Of a DNA stretch of 29,697 nt, positions 1 through 8,042 are shown in pieces (positions within the stretch are counted from its first letter, which is position 1; each line of letters opens with the position of its first letter). This stretch comes from Corallococcus sp. CAG:1435. Lineage in GTDB: Bacteria; Bacillota; Clostridia; Christensenellales; CAG-314. Both the position numbers and the translations under genes were made by a program. The DNA lies in the NCBI GenBank assembly GCA_000433775.1, contig HF998468.1, forward strand, positions 80,234 through 109,930. Reading direction: 5' to 3'. The notes under the pieces are model-generated. The model worked only from the letters and a program-made list of their open reading frames with translations. It ran no database searches and had not been told where the DNA came from.

Positions 1-640
1 GGCTGCCCTGCCGCAGAAGAGGGTAATTTTGCAGTTCACGGGCAACGTAGTTTGCGCCAAGGTACTCGCACACGCCTTTGCAACATTCTTCACCCACTTC
101 GGTGTGGAAGTCGGGGTCAAGCATCAGTTTGGCTTCGTCAAAGTTTGTCATAAAGCCGGGTTCCACAAGGGTTGAAACGCAGTTGACGCTTTGCAACACG
201 CCGACGTTGGTGAGGGTTGACACCCCTCTGCCCACCTGATTCGTCCCCTCAATCAGTTGTACGTAAATTTCTTCCGACAACGCTCTGCTGCTGTCGGGAA
301 AGCGGTTTAATGGGGAATAGAATGTGAGAATGCCGCTTGCGGAATTGAAACTTGTGCCGTTTCCGAAAGCGTTGTAACCGAAAGTTACAAGCAGGGTGAG
401 ATTTTGTCTGTTTATTCGGCGTACTCTTTCCGAAATTGATATGTCGATAATTTCCGGTTTGACGTCGTAAACGTCGAAACCGCACCGCAAACACGCTTCA
501 ATAAAGCAGTTTTTTGTTGGTCTGTTGAATTCGTTTTCGTAAAACGATCTGTTTATGTAGGGCAAAACGGGCGTGCGTTTTCCCGCAGTGGGGGGATTTT
601 GACCGTGTTCGTCATTTGCCCCTATGTAGTAGGTAGCCAA
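1..640 (-). CDS. N-acetylmuramoyl-L-alanine amidase-like protein (Amidase_3 fold), C-terminus off window
   Basis: About 213 residues are visible, reading leftwards off the window edge, so the C-terminus is missing. The start is a TTG at 640, chosen because AGGAGG lies 7 nt upstream and the family-like sequence begins at once. Amidase_3 features are an N-terminal 'NDEHGQNPPTAGK' in the place of the usual GHGG-type motif (His12), Glu35 or Glu37 as a possible second zinc ligand, 'TFGYNAFGNG' in the place of the usual S-x-H-A-N block, and 'VEPGFMTN' with the expected catalytic Glu (E160). These enzymes cut the MurNAc-L-Ala bond in peptidoglycan. By my alignment the His of the S-x-H-A-N block is Gly88 here, so activity is uncertain. 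No signal peptide is visible in this N-terminus. It lies downstream of the cardiolipin synthase, separated by a terminator. Confidence 0.75.
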   Translation of the reverse strand, partial: MATYYIGANDEHGQNPPTAGKRTPVLPYINRSFYENEFNRPTKNCFIEACLRCGFDVYDVKPEIIDISISERVRRINRQNLTLLVTFGYNAFGNGTSFNSASGILTFYSPLNRFPDSSRALSEEIYVQLIEGTNQVGRGVSTLTNVGVLQSVNCVSTLVEPGFMTNFDEAKLMLDPDFHTEVGEECCKGVCEYLGANYVARELQNYPLLRQGS

Positions 641-695
641 AATTTTACCTCCTTGTGATTTTTTGCACGCAGTTTGCAAAACATTTTAGGAAAGT

Positions 696-745
696 AAAAA
701 AATGTCGCAAAAAGGTGTATTCAACACATTTTATGCGACATTTTG
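696..745 (-). terminator. Intrinsic terminator after the cardiolipin synthase gene
   Basis: A perfect 11-bp inverted repeat (699-709 against 734-744, AAAATGTCGCA/TGCGACATTTT) encloses a smaller nested GTGT/ACAC pairing. On the minus strand the stem is followed by a run of six T. It lies 49 nt past the stop of the cardiolipin synthase gene and upstream of the amidase start, so it should separate the two transcripts. The plus-strand side also has a GTTTTT flank, so it may work in both directions. Confidence 0.8.
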
Positions 746-793
746 TTTTTAAGTTACTTTACCGCACGGGGGAACGGGTTTGCTTGTATCTTT

Positions 794-2296
794 TTACAGC
801 AACGGGCGGAAAAGATTTCCCACCAGACAAACCAATTTTTCCCACAGACGCAGCGGCGGAGGGGTGATTTGCAACTGACTGTTTTGGCATGTCTGTACCA
901 TGTCGGCGTACATTTCTCTTACGGCGGCGGTGTCGTACATGTACACGCCACATTCGTAGTGATGCACGAAACTGCGGTAGTCCAAATTGATTGTGCCGCA
1001 CACCCCTGCAATGCCGTCGGCTACAATGTTTTTGGCGTGGACGAATCCGTTGGTGTAACTGTAAATTTTCACGCCCACATCCACCAATTTTTTGCAACTT
1101 TGTTTTGTCATGGCGTACACGGTTTTTTTGTCCGGTACAGCGGGAATAAGTATGTTTACGTTTACCCCACGCAGGGAGGCTCTGCGCAAAGAGTCTATTA
1201 CCGTTTCGTCGGCAATAAGATAGGGCGTGGAAATGTACAGGTCGTACACCGCCTGGTCGATAAGGTTGAGGTAGACGCTTTTGGCAATCTGTTCGTTGTA
1301 AAGCGGACGAGGACCGTCCCCGAAGGGAGCCACAATTCCTTTGTCGGCAAATTTTTCCGTGTGAGAAAACACCAGATATCTGTCGAAATCCTCCGTCTTT
1401 TTGGTTGCCATGTCAAACATCTGCAAAAACATTGTGCAAAGGGTAGTAACGGCGTTGCCGACAATTCTGACGGCGCTGTCCTTCCAGTAGCCGTACAGTT
1501 TTTTCTCGTTGATGTATTCGTCGGCAAGATTGATGCCCCCGATGTATCCCACCTTTCCGTCGATAACGGCTATTTTTCGGTGGTCTCTGTTGTTGTACAC
1601 GGCGGAAGCCACAGGCCTTATGGTAGCAAATTTTGCACACCGTATGCCTTCATTTTGTAATTTGCGGTAAAACGTTCTGCCAACGTGAGTGAGGCTTCCC
1701 AGGTCGTCGTACAGCAAACGTACCTCCACGCCGCAGGAAACTTTCCGTTTCAGTACCTGCAAAATGCTGTCCGTCATTTTTCCTTCTTCCACAATGAAGT
1801 ATTCCAAAAACACAAATTTTTCCGCTTTTTCCAACTGTTCCAGCAAGTCGGCAAGGAAAAGTTCGCCGCAACCGAAATACACCGTGTCCGTGTCGGAAAA
1901 GGACGGAGCGCCCATTTTGTGCAGATATTCTATCTGTCGCAGGTACTTTGTGGGGGCGGAAGGGTGCATGTCGGAAAAGCGTATCTGAGGCAGTTTGGCA
2001 AACATTTTGCGTTGGGAAAGAGAGGCGTTGTTGCGTGAGAAAATGAGGTACAGCACAAAACCTACCACGGGAACGATGGAAACGAGAATGGACCAGGGCA
2101 GTTTGGCTTCGCAGGACATGTCCCTGTTTATTATCAGCAACAGCGTTATTACCAGCATTGTTGTGGAAACGATAGTGGCTACACGGTAGTAGGAACTGAA
2201 ATAGAAGGTTACGGCTATTGCCAGCGCAACCTGCAACACTATTGCCAAAAAAATCAGCGTAAAACGGCTGAACACGATTTTCAGTAATTTACCCAT
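794..2296 (-). CDS. cls: Cardiolipin synthase (phospholipase D superfamily)
   Basis: A protein of 500 residues, the usual size for bacterial Cls. Three hydrophobic segments lie near the N-terminus (about 10-33, 38-57 and 67-87), followed by two phospholipase D-type HKD motifs: H239-x-K241-x4-D246 in 'HRKIAVIDG' and H420-x-K422-x4-D427 in 'HAKNIVAD'. Each is followed by the expected Gly-x-x-Asn segment ('GGINLADEY', 'GTINLDYRS'). The family condenses two phosphatidylglycerols into cardiolipin at the cytoplasmic membrane. The ATG at 2296 has GGGAGG 5 nt upstream. The gene is monocistronic: its own promoter is at 2364-2392 and a terminator at 696-745. It is divergent from tsaD. Confidence 0.93.
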   Translation of the reverse strand: MGKLLKIVFSRFTLIFLAIVLQVALAIAVTFYFSSYYRVATIVSTTMLVITLLLIINRDMSCEAKLPWSILVSIVPVVGFVLYLIFSRNNASLSQRKMFAKLPQIRFSDMHPSAPTKYLRQIEYLHKMGAPSFSDTDTVYFGCGELFLADLLEQLEKAEKFVFLEYFIVEEGKMTDSILQVLKRKVSCGVEVRLLYDDLGSLTHVGRTFYRKLQNEGIRCAKFATIRPVASAVYNNRDHRKIAVIDGKVGYIGGINLADEYINEKKLYGYWKDSAVRIVGNAVTTLCTMFLQMFDMATKKTEDFDRYLVFSHTEKFADKGIVAPFGDGPRPLYNEQIAKSVYLNLIDQAVYDLYISTPYLIADETVIDSLRRASLRGVNVNILIPAVPDKKTVYAMTKQSCKKLVDVGVKIYSYTNGFVHAKNIVADGIAGVCGTINLDYRSFVHHYECGVYMYDTAAVREMYADMVQTCQNSQLQITPPPLRLWEKLVCLVGNLFRPLL

Positions 2297-2320
2297 GCTT
2301 TCCTCCCTGTAAGTTTTGCC

Positions 2321-2341
2321 TGACTTTCGCTGGGAAAGTCA
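2321..2341 (-). promoter_or_regulatory. Hairpin in the cls 5' leader
   Basis: A perfect 8-bp stem, TGACTTTC/GAAAGTCA, with a 5-nt loop lies in the predicted 60-nt leader of the cardiolipin synthase mRNA, between its promoter and ribosome binding site. There is no T run after it on the minus strand, so it is not an obvious terminator. A role in mRNA stability or translation is possible but not shown. Confidence 0.4.
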
Positions 2342-2363
2342 AAAACATTGCTTTTCCTTCTAA

Positions 2364-2392
2364 ATAATACAAAAAATTTTGTTTTTTTGCAA
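2364..2392 (-). promoter_or_regulatory. Promoter of cls
   Basis: On the minus strand, TTGCAA (2392-2387), a 17-nt spacer and TATTAT (2369-2364) form a good sigma-A-like promoter. Transcription would start near 2357 and give a leader of about 60 nt. It diverges from the tsaD promoter in the same 308-bp intergenic stretch. No other gene is seen in that stretch. Confidence 0.65.
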
Positions 2393-2566
2393 TAGTTTGG
2401 TTTTGTGTGGCGTCAAACAAAGCCTTGCCTGCCTTTTTGACGGTTTCCGCTACTGCGTAACAAGACGTCGGCAACTTGCCTCACGGGGTACAAAAGTCTT
2501 TTTGCAACGTGTTGCAACGGTGTGCAAGGCAAACAAAGGCAAAAGTAACAACCGCCTTGCAAAAAA

Positions 2567-2595
2567 TTGACAAAAAACCGATGTAGAGTTAAAAT
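2567..2595 (+). promoter_or_regulatory. Promoter of the tsaD operon, very close to the start codon
   Basis: A consensus TTGACA (2567-2572), an exact 17-nt spacer and TAAAAT (2590-2595). The expected transcription start is near 2602, only about 3 nt before the tsaD ATG at 2605. The mRNA would therefore be leaderless or nearly so. This agrees with the lack of any Shine-Dalgarno sequence before that ATG. Confidence 0.7.
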
Positions 2596-2604
2596 TTATC
2601 TATT

Positions 2605-3633
2605 ATGCAAAAAACAAATGACGTTTTGATTTTGGGAATAGAAAGTTCCTGCGACGAAACCGCCGCTTCCGTTGTTAAAAACGGCAGGGAAATTTTGTCC
2701 AACGTGGTGCTTTCGCAAATAGACATTCACCGTTTGTACGGCGGAGTCGTGCCGGAAATTGCCAGCCGAAACCATGTCGAGGCAATAGACAAGGTGGTGG
2801 GCGAAGCGTTGAAACAGGCAAACGTTTGCTTGGGCGACCTTTCCGCAGTTGCCGTTACCTACGGGGCGGGGCTTGTGGGAGCGTTGCTCGTCGGCGTATC
2901 CTTTGCAAAAGGGCTGTGTCAGGCAAGCGGATTGCCTCTTATTGCCGTCAATCACATAGAGGGGCACATTTGCGCAAACTACCTCACCTATCCCGATTTG
3001 CAACCCCCGTACATGTGCTTGCTCACCAGCGGCGGACACACCGCAGTTGTGCGTGTGGACGACTACGACAGTTGCCACGTGTTGCGTTCCACCGTTGACG
3101 ACGCCGTGGGCGAAGCCTTCGACAAGGTGGCACGTGTGTTGGGATTACCCTATCCGGGAGGGCCGGAAATCGACAAACTAGCCTCTTGCGGCAACGCCGT
3201 TTACACCTTCCATTCCGTGGTTATTTCCAACGGCAATTTCAGTTACAGCGGCTTGAAAACGGCTGTGATAAACACCGTGCACAACGCCGTGCAACGGGGT
3301 GAAGAGATAAACAAGGCGGACGTTGCCAAAAGTTTCAACGTGTGCGCCGTGGATGGGCTTGTTTCCTGTCTGGAACAGGATTGCCTAAAAGAAAACCTTA
3401 AAACCGTTGCCGTTGCCGGCGGCGTGGGGGCAAACAGTTACCTGCGTCGGAAAATGGCGCAAATGGAAAATAAAGGGTACAGGGTGTGCCTGCCCAAACT
3501 GTCGCTTTGCGGCGACAATGCGGCAATGATTGCATCCCGTGGGTACTTTCACTTTGTAAAGGGACAGTTTGCCGACCTTTCGCTGAATGCCTGTCCCACA
3601 CTCAAATTGCGTGGCGAAAAGCCTTCGCACTGA
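2605..3633 (+). CDS. tsaD: tRNA N6-adenosine threonylcarbamoyltransferase TsaD
   Basis: A protein of 342 residues (the family is about 335-345). TsaD transfers the threonylcarbamoyl group to A37 of ANN-decoding tRNAs, acting with TsaB and TsaE. The N-terminal 'LGIESSCDETAASVV' matches the ASKHA nucleotide-binding signature, and metal-binding H117-x3-H121 is in 'NHIEGH'. Further expected blocks are 'LTSGGHTAVV', 'DDAVGEAFDKVARVLGLPYP' and 'AGGVGANSYLR'. The ATG at 2605 has no ribosome binding site, and the promoter -10 box ends 9 nt before it. A TTG eight codons downstream would give an equally plausible N-terminus but also lacks a Shine-Dalgarno sequence. It is the first gene of an operon with the P-type ATPase and the carboxypeptidase. 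TsaB and TsaE are not in this window. Confidence 0.96.
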   Translation: MQKTNDVLILGIESSCDETAASVVKNGREILSNVVLSQIDIHRLYGGVVPEIASRNHVEAIDKVVGEALKQANVCLGDLSAVAVTYGAGLVGALLVGVSFAKGLCQASGLPLIAVNHIEGHICANYLTYPDLQPPYMCLLTSGGHTAVVRVDDYDSCHVLRSTVDDAVGEAFDKVARVLGLPYPGGPEIDKLASCGNAVYTFHSVVISNGNFSYSGLKTAVINTVHNAVQRGEEINKADVAKSFNVCAVDGLVSCLEQDCLKENLKTVAVAGGVGANSYLRRKMAQMENKGYRVCLPKLSLCGDNAAMIASRGYFHFVKGQFADLSLNACPTLKLRGEKPSH

Positions 3634-3656
3634 ACAAAAAACCAATTTACCGCAGA

Positions 3657-3679
3657 CGGACAACCTGTCCGCAAGGAGA
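3657..3679 (+). promoter_or_regulatory. Hairpin next to the ATPase ribosome binding site
   Basis: A 6-bp stem, CGGACA (3657-3662) and TGTCCG (3666-3671), sits directly before the AAGGAG ribosome binding site (about 3673-3679) of the P-type ATPase, in the 50-nt gap after tsaD. The stem leaves the ribosome binding site single-stranded. It may mark an mRNA processing boundary or affect initiation. Confidence 0.35.
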
Positions 3680-3683
3680 GAGT

Positions 3684-6173
3684 ATGAAAAGAAATTCCCA
3701 AGTGCAGACGGTGCAACGCATCAACGCCGATGTGGCGCATGGGCTCACCGCACAGCAGGTAAAACAGCGTATTGCCGAAAAGAAGACCAACAAAACCAAA
3801 AAGGTGGTGGGCAAAAGTTATCTTTCTATTTTTGCCACCAATATTTTCACCTTTTTCAACCTGTTGGGATTCATCATTTTCGTGCTTATGCTCATTTGCC
3901 GCAGCGTAACCAACATGATGTTCATCGTCATCATTCTTGCCAACACGGTGATAGGTATTTTTCAGGAAATACGCAGCAAACTTGCTGTGGAAAAACTGTC
4001 CATCGTAAGCGAACCTACCGCAACTGTGGTGCGTGACGGCAAACAGCAGTCCATTGCCACAAGAGACATTGTGCTGGACGACGTGATTGTGTATTCGGCG
4101 GGCAAACAAATTTGCACCGACTCCGTCGTTTTGCAGGGGGAAGTGGAAGTAAACGAATCCATGCTGACCGGCGAAAGCGATTCCGTCAAGAAAAAGACGG
4201 GGGACGTGCTGTTCAGCGGCAGTTACATTGTTGCAGGCAACTGTGTGGCACGTTGCGACAAGGTGGGCAAGGAAAATTACATAGAACAACTTTCCGCCCG
4301 TGTCAAAAAGGCAAAAACGCCCAACTCGCAACTGATAAAGGGAATAAAGACAATAATAAAATTCATTTCCGTCATTATCTTCCCCTTGGGAATAGCCACA
4401 TTCTTTTGCAGTTCGCAAATACGTGGATTGCTTGGCGACAACGTCAACTTGTGGCTCAACTACGTTGTCAAACCGCAACCGGACATCGTTGACACCGTAA
4501 ACGAGGCAATAAAGGCAATGAGCGGTTCCATGATAGGAATGGTGCCCAGCGGAATGGTGCTTCTCACCAGCGTCGCCCTTGCCGTTGCGGCTTTGAAACT
4601 GGCACGCAAAAAGGTGCTTGTAAGGGAACTTCCCTGCATTGAAATGCTTGCCCGTGTGGACACGTTGTGTCTGGACAAGACGGGTACCATTACCGACGGC
4701 ACGATGACGGTGGAAGACGTGGTGTGCTTCGGCAAACACACCCGTGAGCAAGTCAGTCAGATTGTGGCAAGCGTCGTGTCCGCCACCGGCGACGACAACA
4801 TGACGGCGCAAGCGCTGAAAGCCTTCACCGCCGACGTTGCAACAATTCCTGCGGTAGCGCACATTCCCTTTTCTTCACAACGCAAGTATTCGGCGGCAAC
4901 GCTTCAGGGAAAAGGAACGTTTGCAATAGGCGCAGCGGAATTTATGTTTGAAAAAACCGACGCTCAGTTTGACGAAACATGCAAAAAACTTTTGCAACAA
5001 GGCTTGCGTGTGCTTGCCGTGGGCTACTCTTCCGAGGAAATTGCCGACGGCTCCGTGAAGGGACTTAAACCCCTTGCGCTTGTTGTGTTGCAGGACACGT
5101 TGCGCAGTAACGCCCGTGAAATTATCGGCTGGTTCCGAGACAACAACGTGGACGTGAAAATCATTTCCGGCGACAATCCCCTTTCCGTATCGGTAATTGC
5201 GCAGAAAGTGGGGGTAAAAAATGCCGACAGGTACATTTCTTTGGACGGAATGACGGACGAAGAAGTGGCGGAGGCGGCAACGCAGTACACCGTTTTCGGA
5301 CGTGTTACCCCCGAACAGAAAAGCGTACTTGTAAAGGCGATGAAAAAGGCGGGACGCACGGTGGCAATGGTGGGCGACGGCGTAAACGACATTCTGGCAA
5401 TGCGTGAAAGCGACTGCGCAATAAGCGTGGGCTGCGGTACCGACGCCGCAAAAACGGTGGCAAACCTCGTGCTTATGGACAATCAGTTCAGTTCCATGCC
5501 AAGGGTAGTTGCCGAAGGCAGACAGGTAGTTAACAACATTCAAAACAGTTCGTCGCTGTTTTTGATGAAAACATCCATGACGATACTCACCACCGTGTTG
5601 TGTCTTATCCTTCAACGCACCTATCCGTTTGAGCCGCAACACCTGTACGCAATGGAATTTTTCGTGATAGGTATTTCCTCTTTCCTGCTGGCACTGAAAC
5701 CCAACAGAAATCTCATCAAGGGACACTTTGTTGCCAACACGCTGAAAAGCACCCTTCCCAGCGGAATAGCCATGTTCTTGTCGGTGGCAATGACCTACGC
5801 ATTCATGAATGTGCTTGGAATTGCCGACAATGCCGAACAAATCAGCACCGTTGCAATGTTTTCCATGACGGCAACGGGCGTGCTTGCACTGTGGATATTG
5901 CTTTTCCCCTACGATCTGATAAACCTCGGCATAGGTATTTTGGGAACGGTGGGCACAGTGGGATGCTACCTTGTTTTCCCCTGGGCTTTGGGACTTATCG
6001 CAAGTTGGACGGGAGGCGAAGAACCCACCCCCATGTTTGTTTCCATCGACGGCAACGCAATTTTGTTCATAGCGCTTAATGCGCTTGTAATGGCGGCGCT
6101 CATCGTGTGCGGAAAGTTGATTATGCACACAATCGAAAAAAGAAAACTATCAAAAACATTAAAAGAGGCGTAA
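3684..6173 (+). CDS. Cation-transporting P-type ATPase (CtpE-like)
   Basis: A protein of 829 residues from the ATG at 3684, chosen because AAGGAGAG lies just upstream. The same frame stays open 66 codons further into tsaD, but that extension is not protein-like for this family. The P-type ATPase signatures are the actuator 'LTGES' (161-165), the phosphorylation site 'DKTGT' with D331, and the hinge 'GDGVND' (564-569). There are two N-terminal membrane spans, two before the phosphorylation domain and about six at the C-terminus. The block 'ELPCIEMLARVDTLCLDKTGT' resembles the CtpE/HAD-IC group, where mycobacterial CtpE has been linked to calcium uptake. The TM4 motif reads P288-S-G-M instead of P-E-G-L, so the usual ion-binding Glu is absent. 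The transported ion cannot be read from sequence. The gene is cotranscribed with tsaD and the carboxypeptidase. Confidence 0.9.
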   Translation: MKRNSQVQTVQRINADVAHGLTAQQVKQRIAEKKTNKTKKVVGKSYLSIFATNIFTFFNLLGFIIFVLMLICRSVTNMMFIVIILANTVIGIFQEIRSKLAVEKLSIVSEPTATVVRDGKQQSIATRDIVLDDVIVYSAGKQICTDSVVLQGEVEVNESMLTGESDSVKKKTGDVLFSGSYIVAGNCVARCDKVGKENYIEQLSARVKKAKTPNSQLIKGIKTIIKFISVIIFPLGIATFFCSSQIRGLLGDNVNLWLNYVVKPQPDIVDTVNEAIKAMSGSMIGMVPSGMVLLTSVALAVAALKLARKKVLVRELPCIEMLARVDTLCLDKTGTITDGTMTVEDVVCFGKHTREQVSQIVASVVSATGDDNMTAQALKAFTADVATIPAVAHIPFSSQRKYSAATLQGKGTFAIGAAEFMFEKTDAQFDETCKKLLQQGLRVLAVGYSSEEIADGSVKGLKPLALVVLQDTLRSNAREIIGWFRDNNVDVKIISGDNPLSVSVIAQKVGVKNADRYISLDGMTDEEVAEAATQYTVFGRVTPEQKSVLVKAMKKAGRTVAMVGDGVNDILAMRESDCAISVGCGTDAAKTVANLVLMDNQFSSMPRVVAEGRQVVNNIQNSSSLFLMKTSMTILTTVLCLILQRTYPFEPQHLYAMEFFVIGISSFLLALKPNRNLIKGHFVANTLKSTLPSGIAMFLSVAMTYAFMNVLGIADNAEQISTVAMFSMTATGVLALWILLFPYDLINLGIGILGTVGTVGCYLVFPWALGLIASWTGGEEPTPMFVSIDGNAILFIALNALVMAALIVCGKLIMHTIEKRKLSKTLKEA

Positions 6174-6174
6174 T

Positions 6175-7665
6175 ATGCAATTTGAAGAGGCTTTGCAATT
6201 TTACAAACAGCAACGCAGAAAAATTCTGGCGCAACATTTTGCCGATTTCATCATCTCGTGGGATATGCAGACGGATGCCGCACCGCAAAGTATTTCCGCC
6301 GACGCCGAGTACGGCGCAGTACTTTCGGAATACAGTTACGAACTTGTTTCCGACGAAAAATTCGTGGAGGCGGTGGAAACGCTGGACGGCAACAGGCAAC
6401 TGTTGGACGACGTGCTTTGCCACGAAGTGGAAGTAATGAAAAAAAACATCCGTCAGACACGCAGTATTCCCAAGGAAGAGTACTCTGCCTACAACCTGCT
6501 TGTTTCGCAGGCGTACCCCGTGTACGTCAAGGCAAAGACGGAAAACGACTTTGAACTTTTCCGCCCCTACCTGGAAAAAATAGTGGACTATTGTCGCAAA
6601 ACGACCGTTTGGCTTGCCGACGGCGAAACCAAAGGTTACGATGTGCTTCTGGACATGTTCGAACCGCATTACACCACAAAGCAATACGACGAATTTTTTG
6701 CTTTGTTGAAAGAAAAACTTGTACCGTTGATAAAAAAAGTGTCCACAAATCCTCCGCCGGTACCCGATTGGGCAACGCAACTGTGCTACAAAGAGGGGCA
6801 AAAACGTTTTTGCGAGTACCTGCGTGACGTCATGTGTTTCGACAAATCCCGTGGAATAATGAAGGAAAGCGAACACCCCTTCACAAGCGGTTTCGGCACC
6901 GACGACGTGAGAATCACCAACCACTACTACGAAAACAACGTTGTGTCGGCAATCTATTCGGTAATTCACGAAACGGGACACGCCCTTTACGAACAGCAGT
7001 GCGACAGGTCGCTCAACGGCACGCTGAGCGGCGGCGGAGCAAGTTTGGGCATGCACGAAAGTCAATCCCGTTTCTACGAAAACATGATAGGGCGCAGCGA
7101 CGCTTTCTGGAAAGTGCATTACAAACACCTGCAACAGCACTTCCCCGTGCAGTTCCGCAAGGTTACGGAAAAACAGTTTGTGGACTTCGTCAACCGCACC
7201 GAATGTGGTTTTGTGCGTACGGAGGCGGACGAACTCACCTATCCGTTGCACATCATGCTTCGTTACGAAATAGAAAAGAAACTTATCGACGGCAGTTTGC
7301 AGGTCAAAGACCTTCCCCGATACTGGAATGAAAAATTCACCGAATACTTCGGAATCACCCCTCCCAACGACACTTTGGGCGTGTTGCAGGACGTGCATTG
7401 GGCGTACGGTAACTTCGGTTACTTCCCCACCTATGCTTTGGGGTCGGCAATCGCCGCCCAACTGTACCACAGCATGCAAAAGGACTTCGACGTGGAGGAA
7501 AGTTTGCAAAGCGGCACAACGGAAAAGGTCAACGAATGGCTGAAAGAACACGTCCACATGTACGGTTCTTCCAAGTATCCCGACGAAATTTTGCGTCTGG
7601 CAACGGGCGAGGACTTCAACCCCAACTATTACGTGGATTACCTCTTGAAAAAGTTTTCCAGATAA
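6175..7665 (+). CDS. M32 family metallocarboxypeptidase (thermostable carboxypeptidase 1 type)
   Basis: A protein of 496 residues, the normal M32 length. The zinc site is H265-E-T-G-H269, with the third ligand Glu295 in the downstream 'HESQSRFYEN' block typical of M32. Further family-like stretches are 'DVRITNHYYENNVVSAIYS' just before the zinc motif and 'DVHWAYGNFGYFPTYALGS' near the C-terminus. These are cytoplasmic zinc enzymes that remove C-terminal residues from peptides. There is no signal peptide. The start at 6175 is 1 nt after the ATPase stop, with AGAGG 6 nt upstream, so translation is probably coupled. It is the last gene before the terminator at 7915-7953, although about 250 nt of noncoding sequence separate them. 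Confidence 0.94.
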   Translation: MQFEEALQFYKQQRRKILAQHFADFIISWDMQTDAAPQSISADAEYGAVLSEYSYELVSDEKFVEAVETLDGNRQLLDDVLCHEVEVMKKNIRQTRSIPKEEYSAYNLLVSQAYPVYVKAKTENDFELFRPYLEKIVDYCRKTTVWLADGETKGYDVLLDMFEPHYTTKQYDEFFALLKEKLVPLIKKVSTNPPPVPDWATQLCYKEGQKRFCEYLRDVMCFDKSRGIMKESEHPFTSGFGTDDVRITNHYYENNVVSAIYSVIHETGHALYEQQCDRSLNGTLSGGGASLGMHESQSRFYENMIGRSDAFWKVHYKHLQQHFPVQFRKVTEKQFVDFVNRTECGFVRTEADELTYPLHIMLRYEIEKKLIDGSLQVKDLPRYWNEKFTEYFGITPPNDTLGVLQDVHWAYGNFGYFPTYALGSAIAAQLYHSMQKDFDVEESLQSGTTEKVNEWLKEHVHMYGSSKYPDEILRLATGEDFNPNYYVDYLLKKFSR

Positions 7666-7891
7666 ACTCTTTTCTGCGGCAACGGCGCAAAAGCGTCAAC
7701 CGCACCGGACATTCCGTACCAAACGCAAGAGGCAAAAGACGTCCGAAGCAAAACGGTCAAAAGCCCAAGTGTTGCGTGTACGCCATGGATTAAAACGTTG
7801 CGCACAACGGCGATATTCTTGCGACGTCAAGGCACACGGGTGTTCAACGTATTCGAGCAAGTTGCCGAGGGAAATGTCAGACAAACACAAA

Positions 7892-7913
7892 TTCAATATG
7901 AGTTCAATATGAG
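7892..7913 (+). repeat. 11-bp perfect tandem repeat
   Basis: TTCAATATGAG occurs twice back to back (7892-7902 and 7903-7913), immediately before the terminator stem. Two copies only. It may be a slippage product or a paired binding site. No function is evident. Confidence 0.85.
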
Positions 7914-7914
7914 C

Positions 7915-7953
7915 AAAAAGGCAGAGGGCGTTTGCCCCTGCCTTTTGTTTTTG
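7915..7953 (+). terminator. Intrinsic terminator of the tsaD operon
   Basis: The stem AAAAGGCAG-a-GGGC (7916-7929) pairs with GCCCCTGCCTTTT (7934-7946), giving 13 bp with one bulged A and a GTTT loop, followed by GTTTTTG. The A run on the 5' side may allow weak termination on the other strand too. It should end the tsaD, ATPase and carboxypeptidase transcript. Confidence 0.85.
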
Positions 7954-8021
7954 TCCGTTTTGACATTTTACCGTATTTTATACTTTTTTATTGCACAAAA
8001 CACGGTATTTTGCAGGCAAAA

Positions 8022-8042
8022 TGTGCATAACTGTGTGGATAA
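8022..8042 (-). promoter_or_regulatory. Pair of consensus DnaA boxes
   Basis: On the minus strand TTATCCACA (8042-8034) and TTATGCACA (8030-8022) both match the TTATNCACA DnaA-box consensus. They have the same orientation and are 12 bp apart start to start. They lie in an AT-rich noncoding stretch about 330 bp upstream of the rpsF promoter. They could be a DnaA regulatory or titration site, or part of a replication origin. No dnaA or dnaN gene is in the window, so an origin is not supported beyond the boxes. Confidence 0.5.

Noticed and set aside
2321..2341. Terminator between cls and tsaD
   Set aside because: The stem is good, but there is no T run on the relevant side and it lies in the cls leader, downstream of that gene's promoter.
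3486..3683. N-terminal extension of the P-type ATPase into tsaD
   Set aside because: The 66 extra codons overlap the conserved end of TsaD. A good ribosome binding site precedes the ATG at 3684.
3549..4862. Minus-strand open frame of 437 codons across the ATPase gene
   Set aside because: Same shadow effect. The plus-strand frame encodes clear ATPase motifs over the same bases.
6121..7557. Minus-strand open frame of 478 codons opposite the M32 carboxypeptidase
   Set aside because: The zinc motif and full family length are on the plus strand. The antisense product has no recognisable features.
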